Shown: positions 49,789-58,051 of the stretch, piece by piece
Layout: each line of letters opens with the position of its first letter
Numbering within the stretch: position 1 is the first letter of the stretch
Made by a program: the position numbers and the translations under genes
Assembly: GCA_963738425.1 (NCBI GenBank)
Contig: CAVTWT010000027.1
Coordinates: forward strand, 1-64,000
DNA length: 64,000 bases
From: CADEEN01 sp963738425
GTDB lineage: Bacteria > Pseudomonadota > Gammaproteobacteria > Burkholderiales > Burkholderiaceae_C
Direction of reading: 5' to 3'
The notes under the pieces: generated by a model
Told to the model about the DNA's origin: nothing
Seen by the model: only the letters and a program-made list of their open reading frames with translations
The model's database searches: none

Positions 49789-51022
49789 ATGAACATTCGC
49801 ACCCCCACCCTGCAAAGCCGCCTGCCCAGCGTCGGCACGACGATCTTCACCGTGATGTCGGCGCTGGCGGCGACTCACAACGCCGTCAACCTCGGCCAGG
49901 GTTTCCCTGACTTCGAGTGCGATCCGAAACTGCTCGATGCGGTCAACGCGGCCATGCGCGCCGGTCACAACCAGTACCCGCCGATGCCCGGCATCGCCGC
50001 GCTGCGTGAAGCGGTCGCATCGAAGATCGAAGCGCTCTACGGCGCGCGCTACGACGCCGGCAGCGAGATCACCGTCACCGCCGGCGCCACGCAGGCCATC
50101 ATCACCGCGGTGCTCGCCGTCGTGCACCCCGGCGACGAGGTGATCGTGCTCGAGCCCTGCTACGACAGCTACGCGCCGAACATCGAACTCGCGGGTGGTC
50201 GCGTCGTCCGCGTGGCGCTGACGTCGGGCACGTTCCGCCCCGACTTCGCAGCCATCGGCGCGGCGCTGAATGCGAAGACGCGCGCCATCATCGTCAACAG
50301 CCCGCACAACCCGAGTGCGACGGTGTGGACACGTGCCGAGATGGAGCGCTTGGCTGCGCTGCTCGAACCTACCGACACGCTGCTGATCAGCGACGAGGTC
50401 TATGAGCACATGGTGTTCGATGGCGCGCCAGCCGCCGCACGGCCGCCCGAAGGCGGCGCACTCCCCCTTGGGGGGCCGCGAGCGCAGCAAGCTGGGGGGC
50501 GACAACATGTCAGCGCCTCGTCGCTGCCGTCATTGGCCGCGCGCGCCTTTGTCGTCTCGAGCTTCGGCAAGACCTTTCACGTCACCGGCTGGAAAGTCGG
50601 CACGGTGGCCGCGCCGGCGGCGCTGATGGCCGAGTTCCGCAAGGTGCACCAGTTCAACGTCTTCACCGTCAACACGCCGATGCAGCATGCGCTGGCGGCC
50701 TACCTTGCCGACGCCGCGCCATACCGCACGCTGCCGGCCTTCTACCAGGCCAAGCGCGACCTGTTCCGTGCCGGGCTGGCGACCACGCGGCTGCGTTTGC
50801 TGCCGAGCGAAGGCAGCCTACTTTCAGTGCGTCGACTACTCGTCGGTCAGTGATCTTGGCGAAGAAGCCTTCTGCCGCTGGCTGACGACGCAGGTGGGCG
50901 TGGCCGCGATCCCGCTGTCGGCGTTCTATGCCGATGGACGCGACCAGCAGATTGCGCGGCTGTGCTTCGCCAAGCGCGACGACACCTTGCGCATGGCGCT
51001 CGACCGGCTGGCGAAGATCTAG
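49789..51022 (+). pseudogene. Methionine aminotransferase (YbdL-type), one frameshift and an in-frame repeat insertion
   Basis: A class I PLP aminotransferase that makes methionine from its keto acid. Family blocks: LGQGFPDFECDPKLLDAVNA, NQYPPMPGIAALREA, IVNSPHNPSATVW and the PLP lysine in VVSSFGKTFHVTGWKVG. The frame moves at about 50,818 by one extra C, after which YFQCVDYSSVSDLGEEAFCR runs to a stop at 51,020-51,022. A peptide of about 28 residues between FDGAP and ASSLPSLAARAF is unlike any homologue I know and is encoded by a GC-rich repeat. ATG 49789 follows cysB by 14 bases. Confidence 0.85.
50437..50501 (+). repeat. GC-rich dispersed repeat inside the aminotransferase gene
   Basis: The repeat reads GGCCGCCCGAAGGCGGC, then CTCCCCCTTGGGGGGCC, then GCGAGCGCAGCAAGCTGGGG. 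The first two parts are palindromic. The same pattern (palindrome, CCCC-GGGG palindrome, GCGAGCGAAGCGAGC-type tail) occurs at 53992 and 56456. Here it is in frame and adds about 22-28 codons. Confidence 0.7.
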
Positions 51023-53019
51023 CTCAGCCTCTTGTCGGGATCACGCTTGTCGCCGTCGGGCGACGCGTCGTCGTCTGCACCCAGATCGAGTTCGAGCATC
51101 GGTTTGTCGGCTTGCGCCGGATCGAGTTCGAAGTCGAGCGTCATCGGCTGCCCGCCGTTGAATTCCGGCTTGAGGCTGATCGCGCCATCGGCCAGCGGTG
51201 CCGGTTCGGTCATGATCGGCAACAGCACGTCGACGTCGTTCGAGTTGTCGGGCTGCGAAGCCTGGTGCAGGTCGCGCGCCAGCTGGTACAGGAACAGCAC
51301 TTCCTGGTAGGCCGGCAGCTCGAACATCTCCGAGCCGGCGCCGCGACGGAACAGCAACGCTTCCAACTCGGCCATCGCATCGAGCGGCGTCGGCCACGCG
51401 GTCTGGATGCGGCCGACCACGAGCGGATAGTCTTCGAGCGAGCGGCCCACTTTCGGATCGGCCTGCCATTCGGGCGCGACACTGTTGAAGCGCTGGTTGA
51501 AGCGCACGCGCGTGCGCTCGTAGGCTTCGCGGTCGCCACGGCGGCCATGGATCTCGAGCAGCTTCAGGAACGGCAGCGGCGTACCGCCGCCGGTGCTGCG
51601 CAGGTGGGCCATCAGCAGGTCGATCGCCGATTCGTCATGACCGAGAGCGATGAAGAAGTCAGCCTGCTGCTCGAGGTCGATCTGCTCATCGACGCTCATC
51701 GCCCGCGACGATTCGTCGTCCATGCGCTGGCCCGAGGTGGGCAAGGTCACGGTGGTGTGCGCCGGCATCGTCGGCGGCGAGATCATCGAGTCCAAACCGC
51801 CGGCACGCGTGTCGAACATCGACGGCGGGTTCATCGACGGCCGGGGCTTCGGCGGCAGCGGCGGTGGCAGCGTCGACGGAATGCGCGATGGCACCGCCGC
51901 CTGGTAGTCGGAGTCAGATTCTTCGCCCTCGTCGCGGCCGGCCATCGAGTGTGCGACAGAGGCCGGCGCGGCGCGCTCGTACCAGGCATCGCGCTGGGCC
52001 ACTCGCACCTGCTGCTGCTGGCGCAGCCGCCACCACAGCCACAGCGCCGTGGCGCCAAGCAAGCCGAGCAAGGCCAGCAGCGCCGGCATCAGCCAACCGG
52101 CTTCCGCCGGACGGTTGCGATCCTGGGCGATCTGCTTGCGCAACTCGATCAGGGCATCGGTCTGCGCTTTGGCGTCAGTGCGCAAACGCGCCACTTCCGC
52201 CTCCATGTCCTTCATGCGCTGTTGCGCAGCCGAGGCCGCCGCTTCGGCCACGAGTGCGGCGGCCCGAGCGGCAGAGGCCTGTTCCTCCGCGGCCAGCACG
52301 GCTGGCGCCGTTGCAGCCACTTGGCCGGCGTCGAGCTGCAGGCGTGGACGCTCCTCCGCCGCGGCCGCTTTGGGGGGCGTGGCGGCCGCTCTGGCGCTCG
52401 GCCGCGCGCGGGGTCGCGGCGTCGCTGTGGCGGCCTGCTGTGGTGTGGCGCCATCGTTGGCAGCCGCCACGTTGCGAGGCGCTGCCGTACGGGTGGCCCG
52501 CGTCGGCGTCGAGGGCCGTGCCGCGCGCGTCGGCGGCAATGGCGTCGAGGTGCTCGTTCCGGCCTGAGCTGCGCCTTGAGTCGAAGCAGCGGTAGGAGGC
52601 GCTCCTTCGGGCGCTGCGCCTGGTGCCGCGGCGACGCTGACCAGCGGCGGGTCCGCCAGCAAGACGAGGGTGCGTGTGATGCGGGTCGGGCAGCCTGCGG
52701 ACACGGTGATGTTGACCACCGGCTCGTCGATGGCGACGGTGGTGCTGACGCGGATGATCGCTTCGCTGCTGTCGCGGCCTTGCGTGACGCGCACGCGCAC
52801 CGTCCCAGGTGGCAGACGCGACTCGCCGGACTGCACCTCGGCAGACGCGCATTCGCTGGTCAGCGTCTCGCCTTCGCCCAGCGATACCGGCAAAGCCAGG
52901 TTCAGCGACTGACCGAGCAAGGCCGTGGAGCGGAATTCGCCAAAGCCCAACGCCAGGGCGGGGCCTGCCACGCCGAGCGCGATGAAGGTAATGAAGAGTC
53001 GGAGCTTGCCGATGAACAT
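51019..53019 (-). CDS. fimV: FimV-like protein
   Basis: Length is 666 residues. FimV helps type IV pilus assembly and polar localisation. The N-terminal signal peptide is followed by the FimV domain (ALGFGEFRSTALLGQSLNLA, then LPPGTVRVRVTQGR). A long Pro/Ala/Thr-rich part and a coiled coil (about residues 255-300, AEVARLRTDAKAQTDALIEL) lead to one membrane segment (LLALLGLLGATALWLWW). A cytoplasmic C-terminal part has TPR-like helices (QADFFIALGHDESAIDLLMA). ATG 53019 is preferred over 53103 because it starts the signal peptide. The stop overlaps the convergent aminotransferase stop by three bases. Confidence 0.85.
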   Translation of the reverse strand: MFIGKLRLFITFIALGVAGPALALGFGEFRSTALLGQSLNLALPVSLGEGETLTSECASAEVQSGESRLPPGTVRVRVTQGRDSSEAIIRVSTTVAIDEPVVNITVSAGCPTRITRTLVLLADPPLVSVAAAPGAAPEGAPPTAASTQGAAQAGTSTSTPLPPTRAARPSTPTRATRTAAPRNVAAANDGATPQQAATATPRPRARPSARAAATPPKAAAAEERPRLQLDAGQVAATAPAVLAAEEQASAARAAALVAEAAASAAQQRMKDMEAEVARLRTDAKAQTDALIELRKQIAQDRNRPAEAGWLMPALLALLGLLGATALWLWWRLRQQQQVRVAQRDAWYERAAPASVAHSMAGRDEGEESDSDYQAAVPSRIPSTLPPPLPPKPRPSMNPPSMFDTRAGGLDSMISPPTMPAHTTVTLPTSGQRMDDESSRAMSVDEQIDLEQQADFFIALGHDESAIDLLMAHLRSTGGGTPLPFLKLLEIHGRRGDREAYERTRVRFNQRFNSVAPEWQADPKVGRSLEDYPLVVGRIQTAWPTPLDAMAELEALLFRRGAGSEMFELPAYQEVLFLYQLARDLHQASQPDNSNDVDVLLPIMTEPAPLADGAISLKPEFNGGQPMTLDFELDPAQADKPMLELDLGADDDASPDGDKRDPDKRLS

Positions 53020-53270
53020 GCCGTGAGACGCCGCTTGCCGTGCCAAATCGCGCACCGACACAACGCCGATTGGTGACCATCTGTGACGGCCAGACTCTAG
53101 CATGCGCCCTCGTGGCGCCGCGACACGCGTCGCCCCAACAAACCGGCGCCCGCGCCATAAGCATCACGGAGTCGTTCGCCCCTGGCTGGATGCGGCCACA
53201 TCCGCGGACGCGCAGACCCGCGGTCTGATCGAGCGGCCAACGGACCATACTGTCGCACCCGGGACAAACC

Positions 53271-53981
53271 ATGCCGATGCCTCCACTTACGATCGTCGAG
53301 CGCCAGAACATCGACAACGGACCGTGGTTCTCCAAGCTCTCGCCCGCCCTGCAGCGCGACATCCTCGCCCGCGCCTCCGTGCGCCGGCTGGCCGATGGCG
53401 AACTCGCTGGCACACGCGGCGCGCCAGCCACGGAGTGGTGCGGCGTGGCGCTCGGCGCGGTGCGTGTGAGTTCCGTTTCCTTGGCCGGCAAGCAGGTGGC
53501 CCTGACCTACGTCGAACCCGGCACGTGGTTCGGCGACATCGCGTTGTTCGACGGCTTGCCGCGCACGCACGACGGCCATGCCCATGGGCCGACGACATTG
53601 CTGGCGGTGCGCAAGTCCGATTTCAAGGCGCTGCTCGCCGCGCACGTCGAGCTCTACGACGCTTTGCTGCGCCTGAACTGCAGGCGCTTGCGCTTGATGT
53701 TCGACGCGCTGGAAGACCTCAACACCAAACCGCTGGCGGCGCGGCTGGCGCGGCAGTTGCTGCAGTTGGCGCGCCGCTACGGCGTCGAAGAGGAGGCTGG
53801 ACACATTCGCATCGGCCTGGCGCTGGCGCAGGAAGACCTGGCGCAGTTGCTCGGCGCGTCGCGCCAGCGCGTCAACCAGGAACTCAAGGCGCTGGAGCGC
53901 GAAGGCGTGCTGCGCGTCGAACCGTCGCGGCTGATCGTGCTGTCGCGGGACAAACTGCTCGCGCTGTCTGATCCCGCCTAA
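53271..53981 (+). CDS. Crp/Fnr-family transcriptional regulator
   Basis: Length is 236 residues. The N-terminal cyclic-nucleotide-binding fold has LADGELAGTRGAPA and VEPGTWFGDIALFDGLPRTH. A C-terminal helix-turn-helix follows (LAQLLGASRQRVNQELKALE). No cysteine cluster like that of Fnr is present; the only Cys residues are in EWCGVA and LNCRR. Effector and targets are unknown. ATG 53271 or 53277 are both possible. It is divergent from fimV and followed by a GC-rich repeat. Confidence 0.88.
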   Translation: MPMPPLTIVERQNIDNGPWFSKLSPALQRDILARASVRRLADGELAGTRGAPATEWCGVALGAVRVSSVSLAGKQVALTYVEPGTWFGDIALFDGLPRTHDGHAHGPTTLLAVRKSDFKALLAAHVELYDALLRLNCRRLRLMFDALEDLNTKPLAARLARQLLQLARRYGVEEEAGHIRIGLALAQEDLAQLLGASRQRVNQELKALEREGVLRVEPSRLIVLSRDKLLALSDPA

Positions 53982-53991
53982 GCCTGAAATG

Positions 53992-54061
53992 AATCCCCCA
54001 CGCTCACTTCGTTCGCTGCCCCCCGAGGGGGCGTCCAGTACCTTCGGAACGGCCGGGCGGC
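53992..54061. repeat. GC-rich dispersed repeat, copy 2
   Basis: It contains CTCACTTCGTTCGCTGCCCC, then CCGAGGGGG, then CCTTCGGAACGGCC, that is, the reverse orientation of the pattern at 50437. It lies between the Crp-family regulator and the phosphotransferase gene. Confidence 0.65.
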
Positions 54062-54067
54062 ACTGAG

Positions 54068-55145
54068 ATGGAACAGTACACCGGCACCCGCCCCGTTTCC
54101 GACGCCCAGGCGTTCGACGTTGCCGCGCTGACGGCCTGGCTCGAGTCCACGGTTCCTGGTTTCGCTGGGCCGTTGGCCGTCGAGCAGTTCAAAGGGGGCC
54201 AGAGCAATCCGACTTTCAAGCTGACCACACCGCAAGCGACCTACGTCATGCGCGCCAAGCCCGGCCCGGTGGCCAAACTGTTGCCGTCAGCGCATGCGAT
54301 CGAGCGCGAGTACCGCGTCATGTCAGCGCTGCGGCCGCATGGCGTGCCGGTGCCCGAGATGCTGGCGCTGTGCGAAGACGAGTCGGTGATCGGCCGTGCC
54401 TTCTTCGTGATGAGCTTCGTCGACGGCCGTGTGCTGTGGAACCAGGCCATGCCCGAGGCCAGCATCGCCGAGCGCGGCGCGATCTACGACGAGATGAATC
54501 GCGTCATCGCCGCGCTGCACAAGGTCGATGTGCCGGCCGCGGGCCTGTCCGACTACGGCAAGCCGGGCAACTACTTCGATCGGCAGATCGGCCGCTGGGG
54601 CAAGCAGTACATCGCCTCGATCACGCAGCCGATCGACGCCATGGACCACCTGATGCAGTGGCTGCCGGCGCACATGCCGGCCAGCGCTCGTGACGAGTCC
54701 AAGGTGTCGGTCGTGCACGGCGACTACCGCCTCGACAACCTCGTCTTTCATCCGACCGAGCCGCGCGTTCTCGCCGTGCTCGACTGGGAGCTGTCGACGC
54801 TCGGCCATCCGCTGGCCGACTTCAGCTACCACTGCATGGCCTGGCACATCCCGCCAGGGCTCGTTTCGCGGCATCGGTGGGCTCGACCACGCGGCGCTGG
54901 GCATCCCGGTCGAATCCGACTACGTCGCCCGCTACTGTGAACGCACGGGCTTCACGACGCCCAACGAACTCGCGCGCGACTGGAATTTCTACCTCGCCTA
55001 CAACCTGTTCCGCATGGCCGCGATCCTGCAAGGCATTGCCAAGCGGGTCGAAGACGGCACGGCCTCCAGCGCGCAAGCCAAACAGGCCGCCGCTGGCGCA
55101 CGGCCGCTCGCCGAGCTCGGCTGGTCGTTCGCCCGACGCACCTGA
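54068..55145 (+). pseudogene. Aminoglycoside-phosphotransferase-like kinase paired with acyl-CoA dehydrogenase, one frameshift
   Basis: About 358 residues if repaired. An APH/ECK-fold kinase with LAVEQFKGGQSNPTFKL (nucleotide loop), YVMRAKPGP with the ATP lysine, the catalytic loop VVHGDYRLDNLVFHP and Mg-binding VLDWELSTLGHPLADF. These kinases sit next to acyl-CoA dehydrogenases, and human ACAD10/11 fuse the two; there the kinase phosphorylates 4-hydroxyacyl-CoA for beta-oxidation. The frame moves near 54,866 because of one extra G, then reads FRGIGGLDHAALGIP to the stop. The acyl-CoA dehydrogenase follows after 39 bases. Confidence 0.85.
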
Positions 55146-55184
55146 GGGCACGTCTCAACAGTCACGTTCTTGAAAGAGCACACC

Positions 55185-56432
55185 ATGGACTTCTCCTACT
55201 CCGACAGCACCAATGCCCTGCGCGAGCGCGTCAGCGCCTTCATGGCCGAGCATGTCTATCCGGCCGAGCCTGCGTTCTGGGCCGAGCTCGAAGCCAACAC
55301 GCAGGCCGGCAAGCGCTGGACGCCGCTGAAGGTCATCGAACAGCTCAAGCCCAAGGCTCGCGCCGCTGGCTTGTGGAACCTGTTCCTTCCCCCCAGTGCC
55401 GAAGGGGCTGGCCGTGAAGCCACCGCGATGGGCGCCGGCCTGACGAACACCGAGTACGCGCCGCTGGCCGAAATCATGGGACGCGTGCCCTGGGCCAGCG
55501 AGGTCTTCAACTGCTCGGCGCCGGACACCGGCAACATGGAAGTGCTGACGCGCTACGGCACGGCCGAGCACAAGGAGCGCTGGTTGAAGCCGCTGCTGGC
55601 CGGTGAGATCCGCAGTGCGTTCGCGATGACGGAACCCAACGTGGCGTCGAGCGACGCGACGAACATCGAAGCGCGCATCGAACGCCGCGGCGACGAGTAC
55701 GTCATCAATGGCCGCAAGTGGTGGACCTCCGGCGCCGGCGACCCGCGCTGCGCGGTGATGATCTTCATGGGCAAGACCGACCCGACGGCGGCCCGGCATT
55801 CGCAGCAATCGATGATCCTGGTGCCGATGGCCACACCCGGCGTCAAGGTGATGCGCCCGCTGTCGGTGTTCGGCTACGACGATGCGCCGCACGGCCACAT
55901 GGAAGTCGATTTCACCGACGTGCGCGTGCCGGCGTCGAACATGCTGCTCGGCGAAGGCCGCGGCTTCGAGATCGCACAGGGCCGCCTTGGCCCGGGCCGC
56001 ATCCATCACTGCATGCGCCTGATCGGCCTGGCCGAGCGTTCGCTGGAACTGATGTGCAAGCGTGCCACCTCGCGCGTGGCTTTCGGCAAGACCGTGGCCC
56101 AGCAGACGGTGACGCAGGAACGCATCGCCGAAGCGCGCTGCCAGATCGAACAGGCGCGCTTGCTCACGCTCAAGGCGGCCTGGATGATGGACAAGGCCGG
56201 CAACAAGGCCGCACAAGCCGAGATCGCGATGATCAAGGTGGTGGCGCCGAACATGGCCTGCCGCGTCATCGACTGGGCGATGCAGGCCCACGGCGGTGGC
56301 GGCATGAGCCAGGACTTTCCGCTGGCCTATTTCTACACGATCGCGCGCACGCTGCGCTTTGCTGACGGCCCCGACGAGGTGCACCGCAACTCGCTGGCGA
56401 AGATGGAGCTCGGCAGACACGCCGCGGCCTGA
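55185..56432 (+). CDS. Acyl-CoA dehydrogenase (ACAD11-like)
   Basis: Length is 415 residues. FAD-dependent first step of fatty-acid beta-oxidation. Family blocks are FAMTEPNVASSDATNIEARI, INGRKWWTSGAGDPRCAV, GYDDAPHGHMEVDFTDVRVP, and QAHGGGGMSQDFPLAYFYTI near the C-terminus. ATG 55185 begins MDFSYSDSTNALRERVSAFM, preceded by GAAAGAG. With the upstream kinase it forms the bacterial counterpart of ACAD10/11, suggesting use of 4-hydroxy fatty acids. Confidence 0.93.
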   Translation: MDFSYSDSTNALRERVSAFMAEHVYPAEPAFWAELEANTQAGKRWTPLKVIEQLKPKARAAGLWNLFLPPSAEGAGREATAMGAGLTNTEYAPLAEIMGRVPWASEVFNCSAPDTGNMEVLTRYGTAEHKERWLKPLLAGEIRSAFAMTEPNVASSDATNIEARIERRGDEYVINGRKWWTSGAGDPRCAVMIFMGKTDPTAARHSQQSMILVPMATPGVKVMRPLSVFGYDDAPHGHMEVDFTDVRVPASNMLLGEGRGFEIAQGRLGPGRIHHCMRLIGLAERSLELMCKRATSRVAFGKTVAQQTVTQERIAEARCQIEQARLLTLKAAWMMDKAGNKAAQAEIAMIKVVAPNMACRVIDWAMQAHGGGGMSQDFPLAYFYTIARTLRFADGPDEVHRNSLAKMELGRHAAA

Positions 56433-56455
56433 CGCCGCCAACCTCAGGCCAGCGC

Positions 56456-56518
56456 CGGGCCGCTCCCAAGCGGCCTGAGATCCCCTCGGGGGACGCGAGC
56501 GAAGCGAGCTGGGGGACT
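56456..56518. repeat. GC-rich dispersed repeat, copy 3
   Basis: CGGGCCGCTCCCAAGCGGCC, then CCCCTCGGGGG, then GCGAGCGAAGCGAGCTGGGGG. Same plan as copies at 50437 and 53992. It sits between the acyl-CoA dehydrogenase and the convergent gene at 56,527. Confidence 0.7.
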
Positions 56519-56526
56519 CCATGACG

Positions 56527-57270
56527 TCAGCCCTCGAAGGTTTCCTTGGACGGCACCGGCATCGCGCCCCAGGTGCTCGGGCGCGTGCTGTTGACCCCGC
56601 CGCGCGAAACTTCAGTGGCAACGCTGCGCGCAGCGACCGCTGCCGCCAGGCCCAGCGACAACGCCCCGTCGAGCACGGCGATGCGCGGCTCGGGCAACGC
56701 CAGACGCAGCACGAAGCGGCCGCGCTGCACGACCAGCACCATCGGCACCAAAGGGTCGTGCCAGGCGATGCTCTTGGCCAGCGGACCGGCCAATCCTTCT
56801 TCGAGCCACAAGGTCGATGCGCGCGGCCGGTTGCTGAGCAGGCCGAAGCGCTCGCGCAAGGCGCCAAGCACCTTGCCAGGCACTTGCGGGTACAAGACCA
56901 CCCAGCGCATCTCTTCTGGCGTCTGGTCGTCGATGCGCGTTTCGGTGCCCTCGGTGTATTGCTCGAAAACGTCGCGCTCCAGACGCTCCATCAACTGCCG
57001 CGTTGCCACCAGCATCTGCACATCGGAGGCCGGCCCGACGTCGGCGCGCACCCGCAACTCCTGGCCCGCGATGTATGTGCGCTGCGACGGGCCCCACTCG
57101 ATGCGAAAGCCATTGCCGGCCGTCTGCGACTCGACGACGAATCCTTCACCGCCGCGGCCAACGGCATAGCGATGGCCTGCGTTCTCGGCCCAGCGGCGCG
57201 CCTCGGGCCAGCCGGCGGCCGCGGCCTCCTGTTCCTCGCCGCTGAACAAACGCTTGAAAAGTGCGGACAT
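56527..57270 (-). CDS. Conserved protein of unknown function
   Basis: Length is 247 residues, starting MSALFKRLFSGEEQEAAAAG. It is soluble with mixed alpha/beta character and no signal peptide. Recognisable features are a GRGGEGFVVESQTAGNGFRI block and FRIEWGPSQRTYIAGQELRV, which read like a beta-rich domain, and a C-terminal hydrophobic patch (AVLDGALSLGLAAAVA). I do not know the family. It runs convergent with the acyl-CoA dehydrogenase and is divergent from yfcG, 79 bases apart. Confidence 0.7.
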   Translation of the reverse strand: MSALFKRLFSGEEQEAAAAGWPEARRWAENAGHRYAVGRGGEGFVVESQTAGNGFRIEWGPSQRTYIAGQELRVRADVGPASDVQMLVATRQLMERLERDVFEQYTEGTETRIDDQTPEEMRWVVLYPQVPGKVLGALRERFGLLSNRPRASTLWLEEGLAGPLAKSIAWHDPLVPMVLVVQRGRFVLRLALPEPRIAVLDGALSLGLAAAVAARSVATEVSRGGVNSTRPSTWGAMPVPSKETFEG

Positions 57271-57349
57271 CTGTCTTACGTGAACTCGTGCTGCTGCTAG
57301 AGTGAAAGCGTTCCGGACCCTGCGCCGGGCCGCGCGGGAGACAACGCCA

Positions 57350-58042
57350 ATGATCGATGTTCATTCATGGGCCACACCCAACGGCCACAAGGTCCACATC
57401 ATGCTCGAAGAGTGCGCGTTGCCGTACCGCGTGCACGCCGTCAACATCGGAAGCGGCGAACAATTCACGCCTGAATTTCTCGCCATCAGCCCGAACAACA
57501 AAATCCCGGCGATCGTCGACACCGACGGCCCGGACGGCAAACCGATTTCGCTGTTCGAATCGGGCGCCATCCTGCTCTACCTGGCGGCCAAGACCGGCCA
57601 GTTCATGCCCAGCGACACGCGCGGCAAATACGAAGTGCTGCAGTGGCTGATGTTCCAGATGGGCGGCGTCGGACCAATGCTCGGCCAGGCGCACCACTTC
57701 CGCATCTACGCGCCGGAGAAGATCGAGTACGCGGTCGACCGCTACACGAACGAAGCCAAACGTCTGTACGGCGTGATGAACACGCGGCTGGCGAAGAGCA
57801 AGTACCTTGGCGGCAAGGCCTATTCAATCGCTGATATCGCCGTCTTTCCGTGGCTGCGTTCCTGGAAGAACCAGGGCATCGACTGGGCCGACCACCCGCA
57901 CCTCAAAGGGTGGTTCGACGAAGTCGCTGCACGACCGGCGGTCAAGCGCGGCGTCGAGGTGCTGGCCTCGGCACGCAAGGCACTCACCGACGACAAGTCG
58001 CGCGACATCCTGTTCGGCGCGACGCAATACAAGAAGCGCTGA
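57350..58042 (+). CDS. yfcG: Glutathione S-transferase-like disulfide-bond oxidoreductase (YfcG type)
   Basis: Length is 230 residues. N-terminal thioredoxin-fold GST domain: WATPNGHKVHIMLEECALPY and SPNNKIPAIVD, with LFESGAILLYLAAKTG. The C-terminal all-helical domain has GGVGPMLGQAHHFRIYAPEK, the YfcG signature, and GGKAYSIADIAVFPWLRSW. YfcG proteins reduce disulfides in 2-hydroxyethyl disulfide and others with glutathione. ATG 57350 follows GGAG; the in-frame start at 57302 lies in the promoter. Confidence 0.9.
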   Translation: MIDVHSWATPNGHKVHIMLEECALPYRVHAVNIGSGEQFTPEFLAISPNNKIPAIVDTDGPDGKPISLFESGAILLYLAAKTGQFMPSDTRGKYEVLQWLMFQMGGVGPMLGQAHHFRIYAPEKIEYAVDRYTNEAKRLYGVMNTRLAKSKYLGGKAYSIADIAVFPWLRSWKNQGIDWADHPHLKGWFDEVAARPAVKRGVEVLASARKALTDDKSRDILFGATQYKKR

Positions 58043-58051
58043 GCCCAGCCC

